Part shown: piece by piece, positions 1 to 6,219 of the stretch
Numbering within the stretch: the first letter of the stretch is position 1
How the letters are laid out: each line of letters begins with the position of its first letter
NCBI GenBank assembly: GCA_017556845.1
Contig: JAFYMA010000264.1
Span: forward strand, 1-7,372
Reading direction: 5' to 3'
Source: Clostridia bacterium
GTDB lineage: Bacteria; Bacillota; Clostridia; Oscillospirales; CAG-272
DNA: 7,372 nucleotides
Notes under the pieces: model-generated
Seen by the model: the letters and a program-made list of their open reading frames with translations, nothing else
Told to the model about the DNA's origin: nothing
Database searches by the model: none
Program-made: the position numbers and the translations under genes

Positions 1-933
1 CGTTGCCTTTCTGCCCGCTTCATCGCCGTCATAGCAGATGATGACCTTTTCTTTATATTTTTTAAGGAGATTTGCCTGCTCCGGAGTGAACGCCGTGCCG
101 AGTCCCGCTACGGCGTTTGTAAAGCCTGCCCCGTGCAAAGCAATAACGTCGGTATATCCCTCGCAGAGTATGAAATGATCCTCCTTTGAATTTTTCGCAA
201 AATTCAAGGCAAAAATATTTCTTCCCTTTCTGAATGCATCAGTATCGTTCGTGTTGAGATATTTCGGCTTTTCGTCTCCGAGCGCTCTGCCTCCGAAGGC
301 TACCACGTTTCCCGCAGGGTCTATGATGGGAAATATCAGTCTTCCTCGGTAGTAATCAAACAATTTTTTATTTTTTCCCTCTGCACACAGAAATGCCGCC
401 TTCATTTCATCTGCGGTATATCCGCACTGACGCAGGTGATTTGCCAAAGCACCGTATTCATCCGGACAGTATCCTATACCGAAATGCGTGCCGAGCGGGC
501 CGTCAAGCGCTCTTTTTTCCGCATACTGCATCGCCTTCGGATATTTTCCGCTTTTGAACGCTTTGCGGAAAAAGACGGCTGCCTCTTTATTCATTTCCAA
601 TATACGCTTACGCATATTGATCTCTTTTTCGGCATTGGCACCGACGGGCATCGAAAGTCCCGCGCGCTTTGCCAGATGCTCTATTGCAGACATATAATCG
701 AGATTTTCAACACGCATTATAAACGTTATCACGTCTCCGCCTGCACCGCATCCGAAGCAATAAAAGCTGTCGCTCTTTGAAAAGACTGTAAACGAAGGGG
801 ATTTTTCGTTATGAAACGGGCACAGCCCCTGATGGTTAGAGCCTGCACGCTTAAGCGTGACGTAGCTTCCGATAACGTCGACTATATCATTTCTCGCCTT
901 AAGCTCTTCTATAAAGCCACTGTCAAAACGCAC
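1..933 (-). CDS. dnaG: DNA primase DnaG, N-terminal 311 residues (partial, runs off left edge)
   Basis: DnaG makes the short RNA primers used by the replisome. The visible part starts with the CHC2 zinc-binding domain, with ligands C38, H41, C59 and C62 in CPFHNEKSPSF and FYCFGCGAGGD. The RNA polymerase-like core follows (FDYYRGRLIFPI, VVAFGGRALG, PKYLNT). The start of the TOPRIM domain is also present, with EGYTDVIALHGAG (E258) and CYDGDEAGRKA (D302 and D304). These acidic residues are the catalytic metal ligands, each seven positions below the E. coli numbering. The rest of TOPRIM and the helicase-binding C-terminus lie outside the window. The start is GTG at 933: GGGGG lies 8 nt upstream, and the only upstream in-frame stretch ends at a stop (952-954) with no other start. 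In Firmicutes dnaG usually precedes the sigma-A gene, which would lie off the left edge (inference). No convincing promoter was found. Confidence 0.97.
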   Translation of the reverse strand, partial: MRFDSGFIEELKARNDIVDVIGSYVTLKRAGSNHQGLCPFHNEKSPSFTVFSKSDSFYCFGCGAGGDVITFIMRVENLDYMSAIEHLAKRAGLSMPVGANAEKEINMRKRILEMNKEAAVFFRKAFKSGKYPKAMQYAEKRALDGPLGTHFGIGYCPDEYGALANHLRQCGYTADEMKAAFLCAEGKNKKLFDYYRGRLIFPIIDPAGNVVAFGGRALGDEKPKYLNTNDTDAFRKGRNIFALNFAKNSKEDHFILCEGYTDVIALHGAGFTNAVAGLGTAFTPEQANLLKKYKEKVIICYDGDEAGRKAT

Positions 934-1072
934 GCTTCTTTCCCCCTTTTTTTATCCTAATATACGCAAAAAACGCCTTTTTTTCTCCATCTATTTGCAG
1001 TATTTATTGTAAATAAAGTATTAACCGCAAAAAGCGATATTGCTCGACGGCTTAATGTTAACATTTTATATA

Positions 1073-1110
1073 TTGAAATATTGACTTGCACATACTAAAA
1101 TTTGTAATAT
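1073..1110 (+). promoter_or_regulatory. Two overlapping sigma-A-type promoters for the lipoprotein gene
   Basis: Two promoter-like pairs are interleaved. The first is TTGAAA (1073-1078), 17 bp, TAAAAT (1096-1101). The second is TTGACT (1081-1086), 18 bp, TAATAT (1105-1110). Either would give a leader of only about 20-35 nt before the ATG at 1140. GGAG (1126-1129) is the ribosome binding site, 10 nt from the start. Which promoter is used cannot be told from sequence. The 206-bp gap is shared with the divergent dnaG gene. Confidence 0.65.
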
Positions 1111-1139
1111 AACGTAATAAAAAACGGAGTATTTGTATT

Positions 1140-1820
1140 ATGAAGAGAATAATTGCACTTTTGCTTGCAGTATGCTGCATTACGTGTGTTTCCTGCTCAT
1201 CGGAAAAGCCGAGATCCGAAATGAACCCGGACGAGCGGCTGACTGCGGCGCTTGACGATATTTTCAATTCGGAAGCATACGATATAAACATTGAAATAAA
1301 GTACGATATCATAGACGGCGATCAATCCACTACCATACGTTCACGCGTTATCAAAAACACTGTCGATGGTGTTTCAACCATTCATTTGCAGCGCATAAAA
1401 GACGATACCACAACGGACGAATATTATATAGGCAATAAGTTTTATAAGGCTGACGGTAAGCTTTCACACGCAAATTACACCTTTGACCTTTCGGCAGAAA
1501 CGCTTTTCAATGATCTTGATAAAAGCTTTATGGGCGATTATCAGTACGTAGACGGTGAAGAATATAAAACGTACGAGTTTACCGTTCCGAGCAAAAAGCT
1601 GTCAAGCTTTATGTCAGACGGCACAGGTATGATATTAAAAAAGGCGTCGGGCAACGTGATACTCAGCCTTAACGGTTATCCCAAAGCATACCGAATAAAT
1701 GCAACGACGGAATACTGGATGAGTGAAAATACATTTTACGAATACGATCTCCGCCTCACCGTAACGGTTAATGCCGTTGGCTCCGCAGTGCAGAAGATCA
1801 CCGTGCCGTTTGACGTATAA
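1140..1820 (+). CDS. Putative secreted lipoprotein of unknown function (226 aa)
   Basis: The N-terminus is a lipoprotein-type signal: MKR, a hydrophobic stretch (residues 4-17), then CVSC with C19 the likely lipidated cysteine, followed by a hydrophilic SSEKPRSE linker. The mature protein would be anchored on the outer face of the membrane. The remaining 200 or so residues alternate polar and hydrophobic positions and suggest a beta-rich fold (for example YDINIEIKYDII, STTIRSRVI, DEYYIGNKFYKADGK, YKTYEFTVPSKKL, YDLRLTVTVNAVG). This pattern is reminiscent of LolA/LppX-like lipoproteins with repeated strands, but I see no signature motif and do not assign a family. It is a single-gene unit with its own promoters and a terminator just after the stop. 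It is divergent from dnaG and convergent with the DUF1963 gene, so its neighbours give no functional clue. The extra cysteines at 12, 13 and 16 make the cleavage site slightly uncertain. Confidence 0.82.
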   Translation: MKRIIALLLAVCCITCVSCSSEKPRSEMNPDERLTAALDDIFNSEAYDINIEIKYDIIDGDQSTTIRSRVIKNTVDGVSTIHLQRIKDDTTTDEYYIGNKFYKADGKLSHANYTFDLSAETLFNDLDKSFMGDYQYVDGEEYKTYEFTVPSKKLSSFMSDGTGMILKKASGNVILSLNGYPKAYRINATTEYWMSENTFYEYDLRLTVTVNAVGSAVQKITVPFDV

Positions 1821-1831
1821 TATCTTAAAGT

Positions 1832-1870
1832 TAAAAAAGTTGACAGATGATCCTTCTGTCAACTTTTTTA
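1832..1870. terminator. Bidirectional rho-independent terminator between convergent genes
   Basis: A perfect hairpin has arms 1833-1847 and 1855-1869 around the 7-nt loop TGATCCT. The core stem is GTTGACAGA/TCTGTCAAC, flanked by six A on the left and six T on the right, so both strands end in a U-tract. It lies 12 nt after the lipoprotein stop and 6 nt beyond the stop of the opposing DUF1963 gene, and would serve both. Confidence 0.93.
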
Positions 1871-1875
1871 TTTCT

Positions 1876-2502
1876 TTATGCTACAAACACTCTTATATCG
1901 GAAAGATCTCCGTTTTCAAGTGCTTTTCTGCTTATCAAAAAATACAGGCACGATCCGTTTTCAAAATTGAACGATACGTTTTCATCCTCAAATTCGCTGA
2001 ATGCGGCAAGAACTATGCTGTCATCGTCATACGCTCCGACTTCCGCTTCTTCGTCTTCATACTCGCCGTCAGGATCCTCGTACAGCTCATCGTCAGAAAG
2101 GTCATCATCGGGCGGCAGTATACTTACACTGCCCTGCTCTGCGGGTATCATCATATATGCATCCGGAGAAATATCGTTTCCGTTCTCATCCACAAGGCGC
2201 ATCGGTGACAGTGAGGATCTGTCGCCCGTATAAAGTATCACCCTCGCTGCATCCTTGATATTCGGCGTTGACGGACAGTTCAGTGCGTCATAAAAAAAGT
2301 ATAAAATTCCGTCGTTCGGAAGATGCTCATTTTTAATGCTGCTGCAATTCACCTGGCACAGAAACATCATATCGCTTTCGTTTCCGTATTTATCCGTTGC
2401 AACGGGCCAATCAAAATCATCCCAAACATTCGGTGATCCGAACATACGGTCTGCTCCCGCATCATCCGTTTCATTTGCCATTTTTAAAATAAAATCTGCC
2501 AT
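1876..2502 (-). CDS. DUF1963 / YwqG-like protein with a highly acidic insert (208 aa)
   Basis: The pattern matches the DUF1963 family typified by Bacillus subtilis YwqG, whose biochemical role is unknown. Family-like segments are RMFGSPNVWDDFDWPVA (residues 19-35), a DMMFLCQVNCSSI stretch (44-56) matching the usual F-L-x-Q-[IV]-[DN] strand, LPNDGILYFFYD (61-72), ARVILYTGD (86-94) and the terminal LYFLISRKALENGDLSDIRV (186-205). No signal peptide or membrane segment is seen, so it is probably cytoplasmic. About 18 of the 30 residues from 132 to 161 are Asp or Glu, and this region falls between family-conserved parts. At 208 aa it is shorter than YwqG-type proteins of about 260 aa. The start is ATG at 2502, preceded by GGAGAG (2508-2513). 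A second Met at residue 8 is less likely because it lacks a good ribosome binding site. It is a monocistronic unit facing the lipoprotein gene and divergent from hflK. Confidence 0.83.
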   Translation of the reverse strand: MADFILKMANETDDAGADRMFGSPNVWDDFDWPVATDKYGNESDMMFLCQVNCSSIKNEHLPNDGILYFFYDALNCPSTPNIKDAARVILYTGDRSSLSPMRLVDENGNDISPDAYMMIPAEQGSVSILPPDDDLSDDELYEDPDGEYEDEEAEVGAYDDDSIVLAAFSEFEDENVSFNFENGSCLYFLISRKALENGDLSDIRVFVA

Positions 2503-2537
2503 ATTTTCTCTCCGCTATATAAATAAATTCAAAAACA

Positions 2538-2587
2538 GAGTATCTCCATCTTATATACTCCACATAGTCATAATACGAGCACCGTAT
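2538..2587 (-). other. Two small hairpins in the DUF1963 mRNA leader
   Basis: Read on the minus strand, the leader can form ATACG-GTGCT-CGTAT (2587-2573), then GAGTAT-(11 nt)-ATACTC (2560-2538). A TGTTTTTG stretch follows the second stem. The stems are only 5 and 6 bp and AT-rich, so they may be chance. A weak attenuator is possible but not supported by any known class. Confidence 0.3.
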
Positions 2588-2595
2588 CGTTGAGA

Positions 2596-2624
2596 ATTAT
2601 ATCATATCATTTGATACGTGTCAA
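2596..2624 (-). promoter_or_regulatory. Exact-consensus sigma-A promoter for the DUF1963 gene
   Basis: Read on the minus strand there is TTGACA (2624-2619), a 17-bp spacer and TATAAT (2601-2596), which is the full consensus with ideal spacing. The predicted start near 2589 gives a leader of about 87 nt before the ATG at 2502. The spacer carries the inverted repeat TATCA-TT-TGATA (2605-2616), placed where a repressor could occlude polymerase. The upstream flank is AT-rich, like an UP element. Confidence 0.85.
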
Positions 2625-2645
2625 CAAATAATTCTTATATTATTG

Positions 2646-2674
2646 TTGCAAAATTTATTTTTGAGATATAAAAT
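2646..2674 (+). promoter_or_regulatory. Probable promoter for hflK-hflC
   Basis: TTGCAA (2646-2651), a 17-bp spacer and TAAAAT (2669-2674) match sigma-A at 4/6 and 5/6 positions. An alternative -10, TATACT, lies at 2675-2680 but has no good -35 partner. The site is back to back with the minus-strand promoter of the DUF1963 gene, with 21 bp between the two -35 boxes. The ribosome binding site AAAGGA (2702-2707) precedes the ATG at 2717. Confidence 0.5.
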
Positions 2675-2716
2675 TATACTATTACAGACCGAAAAGGTCA
2701 GAAAGGATCATAGATT

Positions 2717-3691
2717 ATGGCATTACCGAATTTCAAGGACAAAACTATTCCGACAAAAACGATAAAGATCGCCGTTATAGCCGTCATCATCGTATTTGCA
2801 TTGGGATCGTTGATCTTAACCTCCCTTTACACAGTTGACGACAAGCAGCAGGCGGTCATCACCACGTTTGGCAAGGTGACGGAGGTCACAGACGCCGGCA
2901 TACATTTCAAGCTTCCGTTCGGCATTCAGGAAGCACACATAGTAGACGTTAATATCTCACGCAAGCTGGAGATAGGCTACAGAAGCGACTCGACGGACGC
3001 AACACAGTTTGAAACAGTTGAAAAAGAAAGCAAAATGATAACGGGCGATATGAATATCGTAAACGTTGATTTCTTCGTTGAATACAAGATCTCCGATCCC
3101 GTTAAATATCTGTTCAACTCCAAGGATCCGGAAAGCATACTTAAAAACCTTGTTCAGAGCCAGATACGCAACGTAATAGGCTCTGCAAAGGCTGACGACG
3201 TGCTTACATCCAGCAAGGCGTCCTTGCAGCAGGAAATAAAGACTCTCACGATATCCGAGCTTGAAGCGTACGATATAGGTCTTATCGTTACCGATGTGCG
3301 TATTCAGGATGCTGAGCTTCCGACGGATGCGGTAAATGAAGCATACAAGGACGTTGTAAACGCATATCAGGGTATGGAAGCGGCGATCAACCTTGCCGAA
3401 GCATACAAAAACTCCGAAATTCCCAAAATGGAAGCGCAGGTAGACAAAATACTGAAGGAGGCTGAGGTACAAAAGCAGGAGCGTATAAACGAAGCTAATA
3501 TGCAGGTTTCTATGTTCAACGCTATGTACGAGCAATACGCACTCAACCCTCAGGCAACGCTTACGAGAATGTATTACGAGGCAATCCAGAAGGCTCTGCC
3601 CGACGTAAAGCTTTACATTGATATGTCGGACGGCGGCACTCAGAAGCTTCTCCCCCTTGAAAACTTCGTAACGCAAGGAGATAAACAATGA
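2717..3691 (+). CDS. hflK: HflK-like SPFH/band 7 membrane protein (324 aa)
   Basis: HflK pairs with HflC in a large membrane assembly that, in E. coli, surrounds and modulates the FtsH protease. Residues 1-16 are a short cytosolic tail, 17-37 a single membrane helix, and about 38-215 the SPFH/band 7 domain. Landmarks in that domain are DDKQQAVITTFGKV, GIHFKLPFGIQ, YKISDPVKYLF, SQIRNVIGSAKADDVLT and the VTDVRIQDAELP strand. Residues 220-275 are charged and alanine-rich (AEAYKNSEIPKMEAQVDKIL, KEAEVQKQERINEA), as in the long coiled coil of HflK. The tail ALNPQATLTRMYYEAIQKAL also follows the family pattern. E. coli HflK is about 419 aa and has a Gly-rich cytosolic N-terminal extension; this one lacks that extension. 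The next gene overlaps by ATGA, so the two are translationally coupled. HflK is assigned rather than HflC from gene order and the AEAY-N-IP motif. Confidence 0.93.
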   Translation: MALPNFKDKTIPTKTIKIAVIAVIIVFALGSLILTSLYTVDDKQQAVITTFGKVTEVTDAGIHFKLPFGIQEAHIVDVNISRKLEIGYRSDSTDATQFETVEKESKMITGDMNIVNVDFFVEYKISDPVKYLFNSKDPESILKNLVQSQIRNVIGSAKADDVLTSSKASLQQEIKTLTISELEAYDIGLIVTDVRIQDAELPTDAVNEAYKDVVNAYQGMEAAINLAEAYKNSEIPKMEAQVDKILKEAEVQKQERINEANMQVSMFNAMYEQYALNPQATLTRMYYEAIQKALPDVKLYIDMSDGGTQKLLPLENFVTQGDKQ

Positions 3692-4623
3692 AAAATACGT
3701 TGAAGATACTTATCCCCGCCGCAATTCTTTTCATACTCATAATTGTCGGCTCACAAAGCTATTTTGTAGTTCAGGAAAATGAATACGTATGCACCGTACG
3801 CTTTTCAAAAATAATCGACACGAAATCAGAGCCTGGTATATACGTCAAAGCTCCATTTATTGACACCGTGAAGGTGTTTCCCAATACGACGCTGTTTTAC
3901 GATATTCCTCCGTCCGAGGTGCTTACTCTTGACAAAAAGAGCATGACTGTTGACAGCTATATAACGTGGGAAATCACAGATCCGCTTTTGTTTTACCAGA
4001 CGGTAAGCACGACAACCGCGGCAGAAAACCGTCTTTACGATACAACGTACAACGCATTCAAAACAAAAATGGGCGTTCTCAATCAAAACGATATAATAAA
4101 CGATCTGCCCGCAGATGACAGAAATGCAATATACGAGGAGATAAAGCAAGAGGTTCAGGAAAAATCAAAGGACTACGGTATAAACGTAGTTGACGTAAAA
4201 ATGAAGCGTCTTGATCTTCCTTCAGAAAACGAAGAGGCAGTATACGCAAGAATGATCTCCGAGCGTACAAGAGACGCCGAGCAATACAGAGCAGAGGGTG
4301 AAAAGCAGGCAACTCAGCTTCGCACCCAGGTCGATCAGCAGGCAAAGCTCGCCCTTACAAACGCAGAAGCACAAGCAAAGCAGATCATCGCAAGCGGAGA
4401 GGGCGAATATATGCGAATACTTTCCGAGGCGTTCAACACGGCGGAAAAGCAGTCATTTTACGAATTTACCCTTTCTCTCGATGCATTGAAGGCATCGCTT
4501 GACGGTGATAACAAAACGGTCATACTTGACAAAAACAGTCCTTTGGCAAAGGCTCTTCTGAACGAGGCAGTAACAAAAATTCCCGTTACTCAGCCCGATA
4601 ACAGCACAGAGCCCCAGCAGTAA
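3688..4623 (+). CDS. hflC: HflC-like SPFH/band 7 membrane protein (311 aa)
   Basis: This is the partner subunit of HflK. Residues 5-22 form an N-terminal membrane anchor, followed by the SPFH domain (about 23-195): SYFVVQENEYVCTVRFSKII, EPGIYVKAPFIDTVKVFP, LTLDKKSMTVDSYITWEITD. The typical HflC junction is VVDVKMKRLDLPSENEEAVY followed by ARMISERTRDAEQYRAEGEK (about 168-206). An alanine/glutamine-rich coiled coil (207-250) ends in IIASGEGEYMRILSEAF, and SFYEFTLSLDALKASL follows, as in HflC proteins. The C-terminus ends in a Pro/Gln/Ser-rich tail. The ATG overlaps the hflK stop by four bases (3688-3691), with AAGGAG (3675-3680) 7 nt upstream inside hflK. The pair forms a two-gene operon closed by the terminator at 4640-4678. 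No ftsH or hflX is visible nearby. Confidence 0.93.
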   Translation: MKNTLKILIPAAILFILIIVGSQSYFVVQENEYVCTVRFSKIIDTKSEPGIYVKAPFIDTVKVFPNTTLFYDIPPSEVLTLDKKSMTVDSYITWEITDPLLFYQTVSTTTAAENRLYDTTYNAFKTKMGVLNQNDIINDLPADDRNAIYEEIKQEVQEKSKDYGINVVDVKMKRLDLPSENEEAVYARMISERTRDAEQYRAEGEKQATQLRTQVDQQAKLALTNAEAQAKQIIASGEGEYMRILSEAFNTAEKQSFYEFTLSLDALKASLDGDNKTVILDKNSPLAKALLNEAVTKIPVTQPDNSTEPQQ

Positions 4624-4639
4624 TAAAGTATATAGGCAT

Positions 4640-4678
4640 AAGAACATTTCGGATTTTCATCCGGAATGTTCTTTTTTT
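4640..4678 (+). terminator. Rho-independent terminator of hflK-hflC
   Basis: Arms 4640-4654 and 4659-4673 form a 15-bp stem with one G-U wobble around the loop TTTC, followed by seven T (4672-4678). The hairpin starts 17 nt after the hflC stop. Confidence 0.93.
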
Positions 4679-4704
4679 GCTTTGATCTTTTACCTATGGC
4701 ATAG

Positions 4705-4733
4705 AAAAAGAGGCGGGAGCATTTCCCGCCTCT
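4705..4733 (-). terminator. Rho-independent terminator of the gatA-gatB unit
   Basis: Read on the minus strand, AGAGGCGGGA (4733-4724) pairs with TCCCGCCTCT (4718-4709) around a 5-nt loop and runs into five T (4709-4705). It is GC-rich and lies 36 nt after the gatB stop. It sits back to back with the hflC terminator, separating the convergent units. Confidence 0.93.
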
Positions 4734-4768
4734 GAATGATCTTTATTTCAGCGAATATTCAGATCTTC

Positions 4769-6202
4769 TCAGTTTTTATTGATCTCAGCAATCAGCATAT
4801 CCTTAAGAAGCTGAGGATTGCAGTTACCGCCGAGCTGCTTCATCGCCTTTCCGAACAACGCCATAATAGCCTTTTCCTTGCCGCCCTTGTAATCGGCTAC
4901 TGCCTTGGGATCAGCGGCAATTACCTCTTTTATGACCTGCTCCACCTTACCTGTATCGTTTGATACGATAAGTCCGTTTTCTTCAGCATATTTTGCAGGA
5001 TCAATATCCTCTTCAAACATTGCCGCAAGAACTCGCTTTGCATTTGCAAGAGTTATCTTTCCGTCGGATATGAGAAGGATAAGCTCGCCGAGCGAGGTAC
5101 CGTTTATATTGAGTGCGTCCATCGTCTGCTGCTTTTTGTTGAGGATCGTCATACAGTCGGTAATAAGGCGGTTTGCTACCTCCTTAGCCATTTTGCACTT
5201 TTCATACGCGGCGTCGAACACATCACTGAACGCTCTTGAGGAAACGAGCTGTTCAGCATCGTAATCGGAAAGTCCAAGCGAAACGTACTTTGCCTTCTTC
5301 ACCTTGGGAAATTCGGGCAGACTTTCCTTTATGGAACCGTACCATTCGTCGTCGATAACAACAGGCATAATGTTAGGATCCGGGAAATATCTGTAATCAC
5401 CCGCTGTCTCCTTGTTACGCATAGCGAAGCTCTTGCCCTTGACGTCATCCCAACGGCGCGTTTCCTGGACGAGCTCCTCCGTTCCGTTTTCAAGCGCATC
5501 TATGTGTCTTGACGTTTCGTATTCAATAGCTCTTACGATAGCGGAAAGAGAGTTCATATTCTTCATTTCCGTTCTTACACCGAGAACGTCACTGCCCTCA
5601 GGACGAACGGAAAGGTTTACGTCGCAACGCATTGAGCCCTGCTCCCAACGGCACTGAGATACCTTTGCAAATCTCAGAAGTGAGCGAAGCTCCTCAAGGT
5701 ATGCAACTACCTCATCGGCACTTGAAAGATCGGGACGGCTTACTATTTCTATAAGCGGCACGCTCGTTCTGTTGAAGTCAACGAGCGATGTATCCGTCCA
5801 ATCATCGTGAACGAGCTTTCCTGCGTCCTCTTCCATGTGTATCTGCTTGATGCCTATCTTCTTTTCGCCGTCAGGCGTGTCTATCGCAACGTATCCGTCA
5901 ACACAGATAGGTGCAAACCACTGTGTCGTCTGGTAAGAGCACGGCAGATCGGGATAATAATAGCTTTTTTTATCGAACGTCGTCGTTCTGTTTATCTTGC
6001 AGTTGAGCATCATACCTGCGGTCATTCCGAGGTCCACTACGTGCTTGTTTACGATGGGGAGCATTCCCGGCATACCGCAGCATGCAGGGCATACGTGCTC
6101 GTTCTGCTCGCCGCCGAATTTGGCACTGCAAGAGCAGAATATCTTCGATTCCGTAGCTAACTCAACGTGTACCTCAAGACCGATCACTGTTTCATAACGC
6201 AT
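4769..6202 (-). CDS. gatB: Asp-tRNA(Asn)/Glu-tRNA(Gln) amidotransferase subunit B (477 aa, complete)
   Basis: GatB binds misacylated Glu-tRNA(Gln) or Asp-tRNA(Asn), phosphorylates the side-chain carboxylate with ATP, and replaces the phosphate with ammonia. In GatCAB complexes the ammonia comes from GatA. Conserved parts in order are GLEVHVEL with metal-binding E10 and H12; a zinc-type cluster C23, C25, C38, C41 (CSC and CPAC); KKSYYYPDLPCSYQ (78-91); IHMEEDAGK (121-129, including E124 and E125); VDFNRTSVPLIEIVSRPDL (141-159); MRCDVNLSVRPEG (191-203); RTEMKNMNS (210-218); and a DYRYFPDPNIMPV motif. The C-terminal YqeY-like tRNA-binding region ends in NPQLLKDML. Length is normal for the family and no key residue is obviously missing. 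The start at 6202 has a strong AAGGAGGTG site that overlaps the gatA stop codon. It is the last gene of its operon. Confidence 0.98.
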   Translation of the reverse strand: MRYETVIGLEVHVELATESKIFCSCSAKFGGEQNEHVCPACCGMPGMLPIVNKHVVDLGMTAGMMLNCKINRTTTFDKKSYYYPDLPCSYQTTQWFAPICVDGYVAIDTPDGEKKIGIKQIHMEEDAGKLVHDDWTDTSLVDFNRTSVPLIEIVSRPDLSSADEVVAYLEELRSLLRFAKVSQCRWEQGSMRCDVNLSVRPEGSDVLGVRTEMKNMNSLSAIVRAIEYETSRHIDALENGTEELVQETRRWDDVKGKSFAMRNKETAGDYRYFPDPNIMPVVIDDEWYGSIKESLPEFPKVKKAKYVSLGLSDYDAEQLVSSRAFSDVFDAAYEKCKMAKEVANRLITDCMTILNKKQQTMDALNINGTSLGELILLISDGKITLANAKRVLAAMFEEDIDPAKYAEENGLIVSNDTGKVEQVIKEVIAADPKAVADYKGGKEKAIMALFGKAMKQLGGNCNPQLLKDMLIAEINKN

Positions 6203-6209
6203 TTTTCCG

Positions 6210-6219
6210 CACCTCCTTA
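6210..6219 (-). promoter_or_regulatory. gatB ribosome binding site overlapping the gatA stop codon
   Basis: On the minus strand the stop TAA (6219-6217) shares two bases with AAGGAGGTG (6218-6210), a near-perfect anti-16S match. GGAGG ends 9 nt before the gatB ATG (6202). The arrangement implies co-transcription and probable coupling of gatB translation to gatA. Confidence 0.9.

Noticed and set aside
436..780. Plus-strand open frame of 114 codons inside dnaG
   Set aside because: It lies wholly within the conserved primase core on the other strand and has no motif or start signal.
934..1050. Promoter for dnaG on the minus strand
   Set aside because: The best candidate (a TTGCGG box followed 17 bp later by ATAAAT) is too weak to call. 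The AT-rich inverted repeat TTTATT-GTA-AATAAA (1003-1017) is also likely chance.
1771..2208. Plus-strand open frame running across the lipoprotein end and into the DUF1963 gene
   Set aside because: It crosses the strong bidirectional terminator and is antisense to a gene with family motifs and a perfect promoter.
2687..2699. Hairpin GACC-GAAAA-GGTC upstream of hflK
   Set aside because: The stem is only 4 bp and not followed by a T-run. It does not cover the ribosome binding site.
2957..3688. Long open frame (243 codons) antisense to hflK
   Set aside because: Its product has the Cys/Tyr/Arg/Val-rich, motif-free composition of a shadow frame, and the plus strand carries an unmistakable HflK. 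No ribosome binding site supports it.
5807..6160. Plus-strand open frames opposite gatB
   Set aside because: They are shadows of the conserved GatB kinase region, with no ribosome binding site or recognisable domain.
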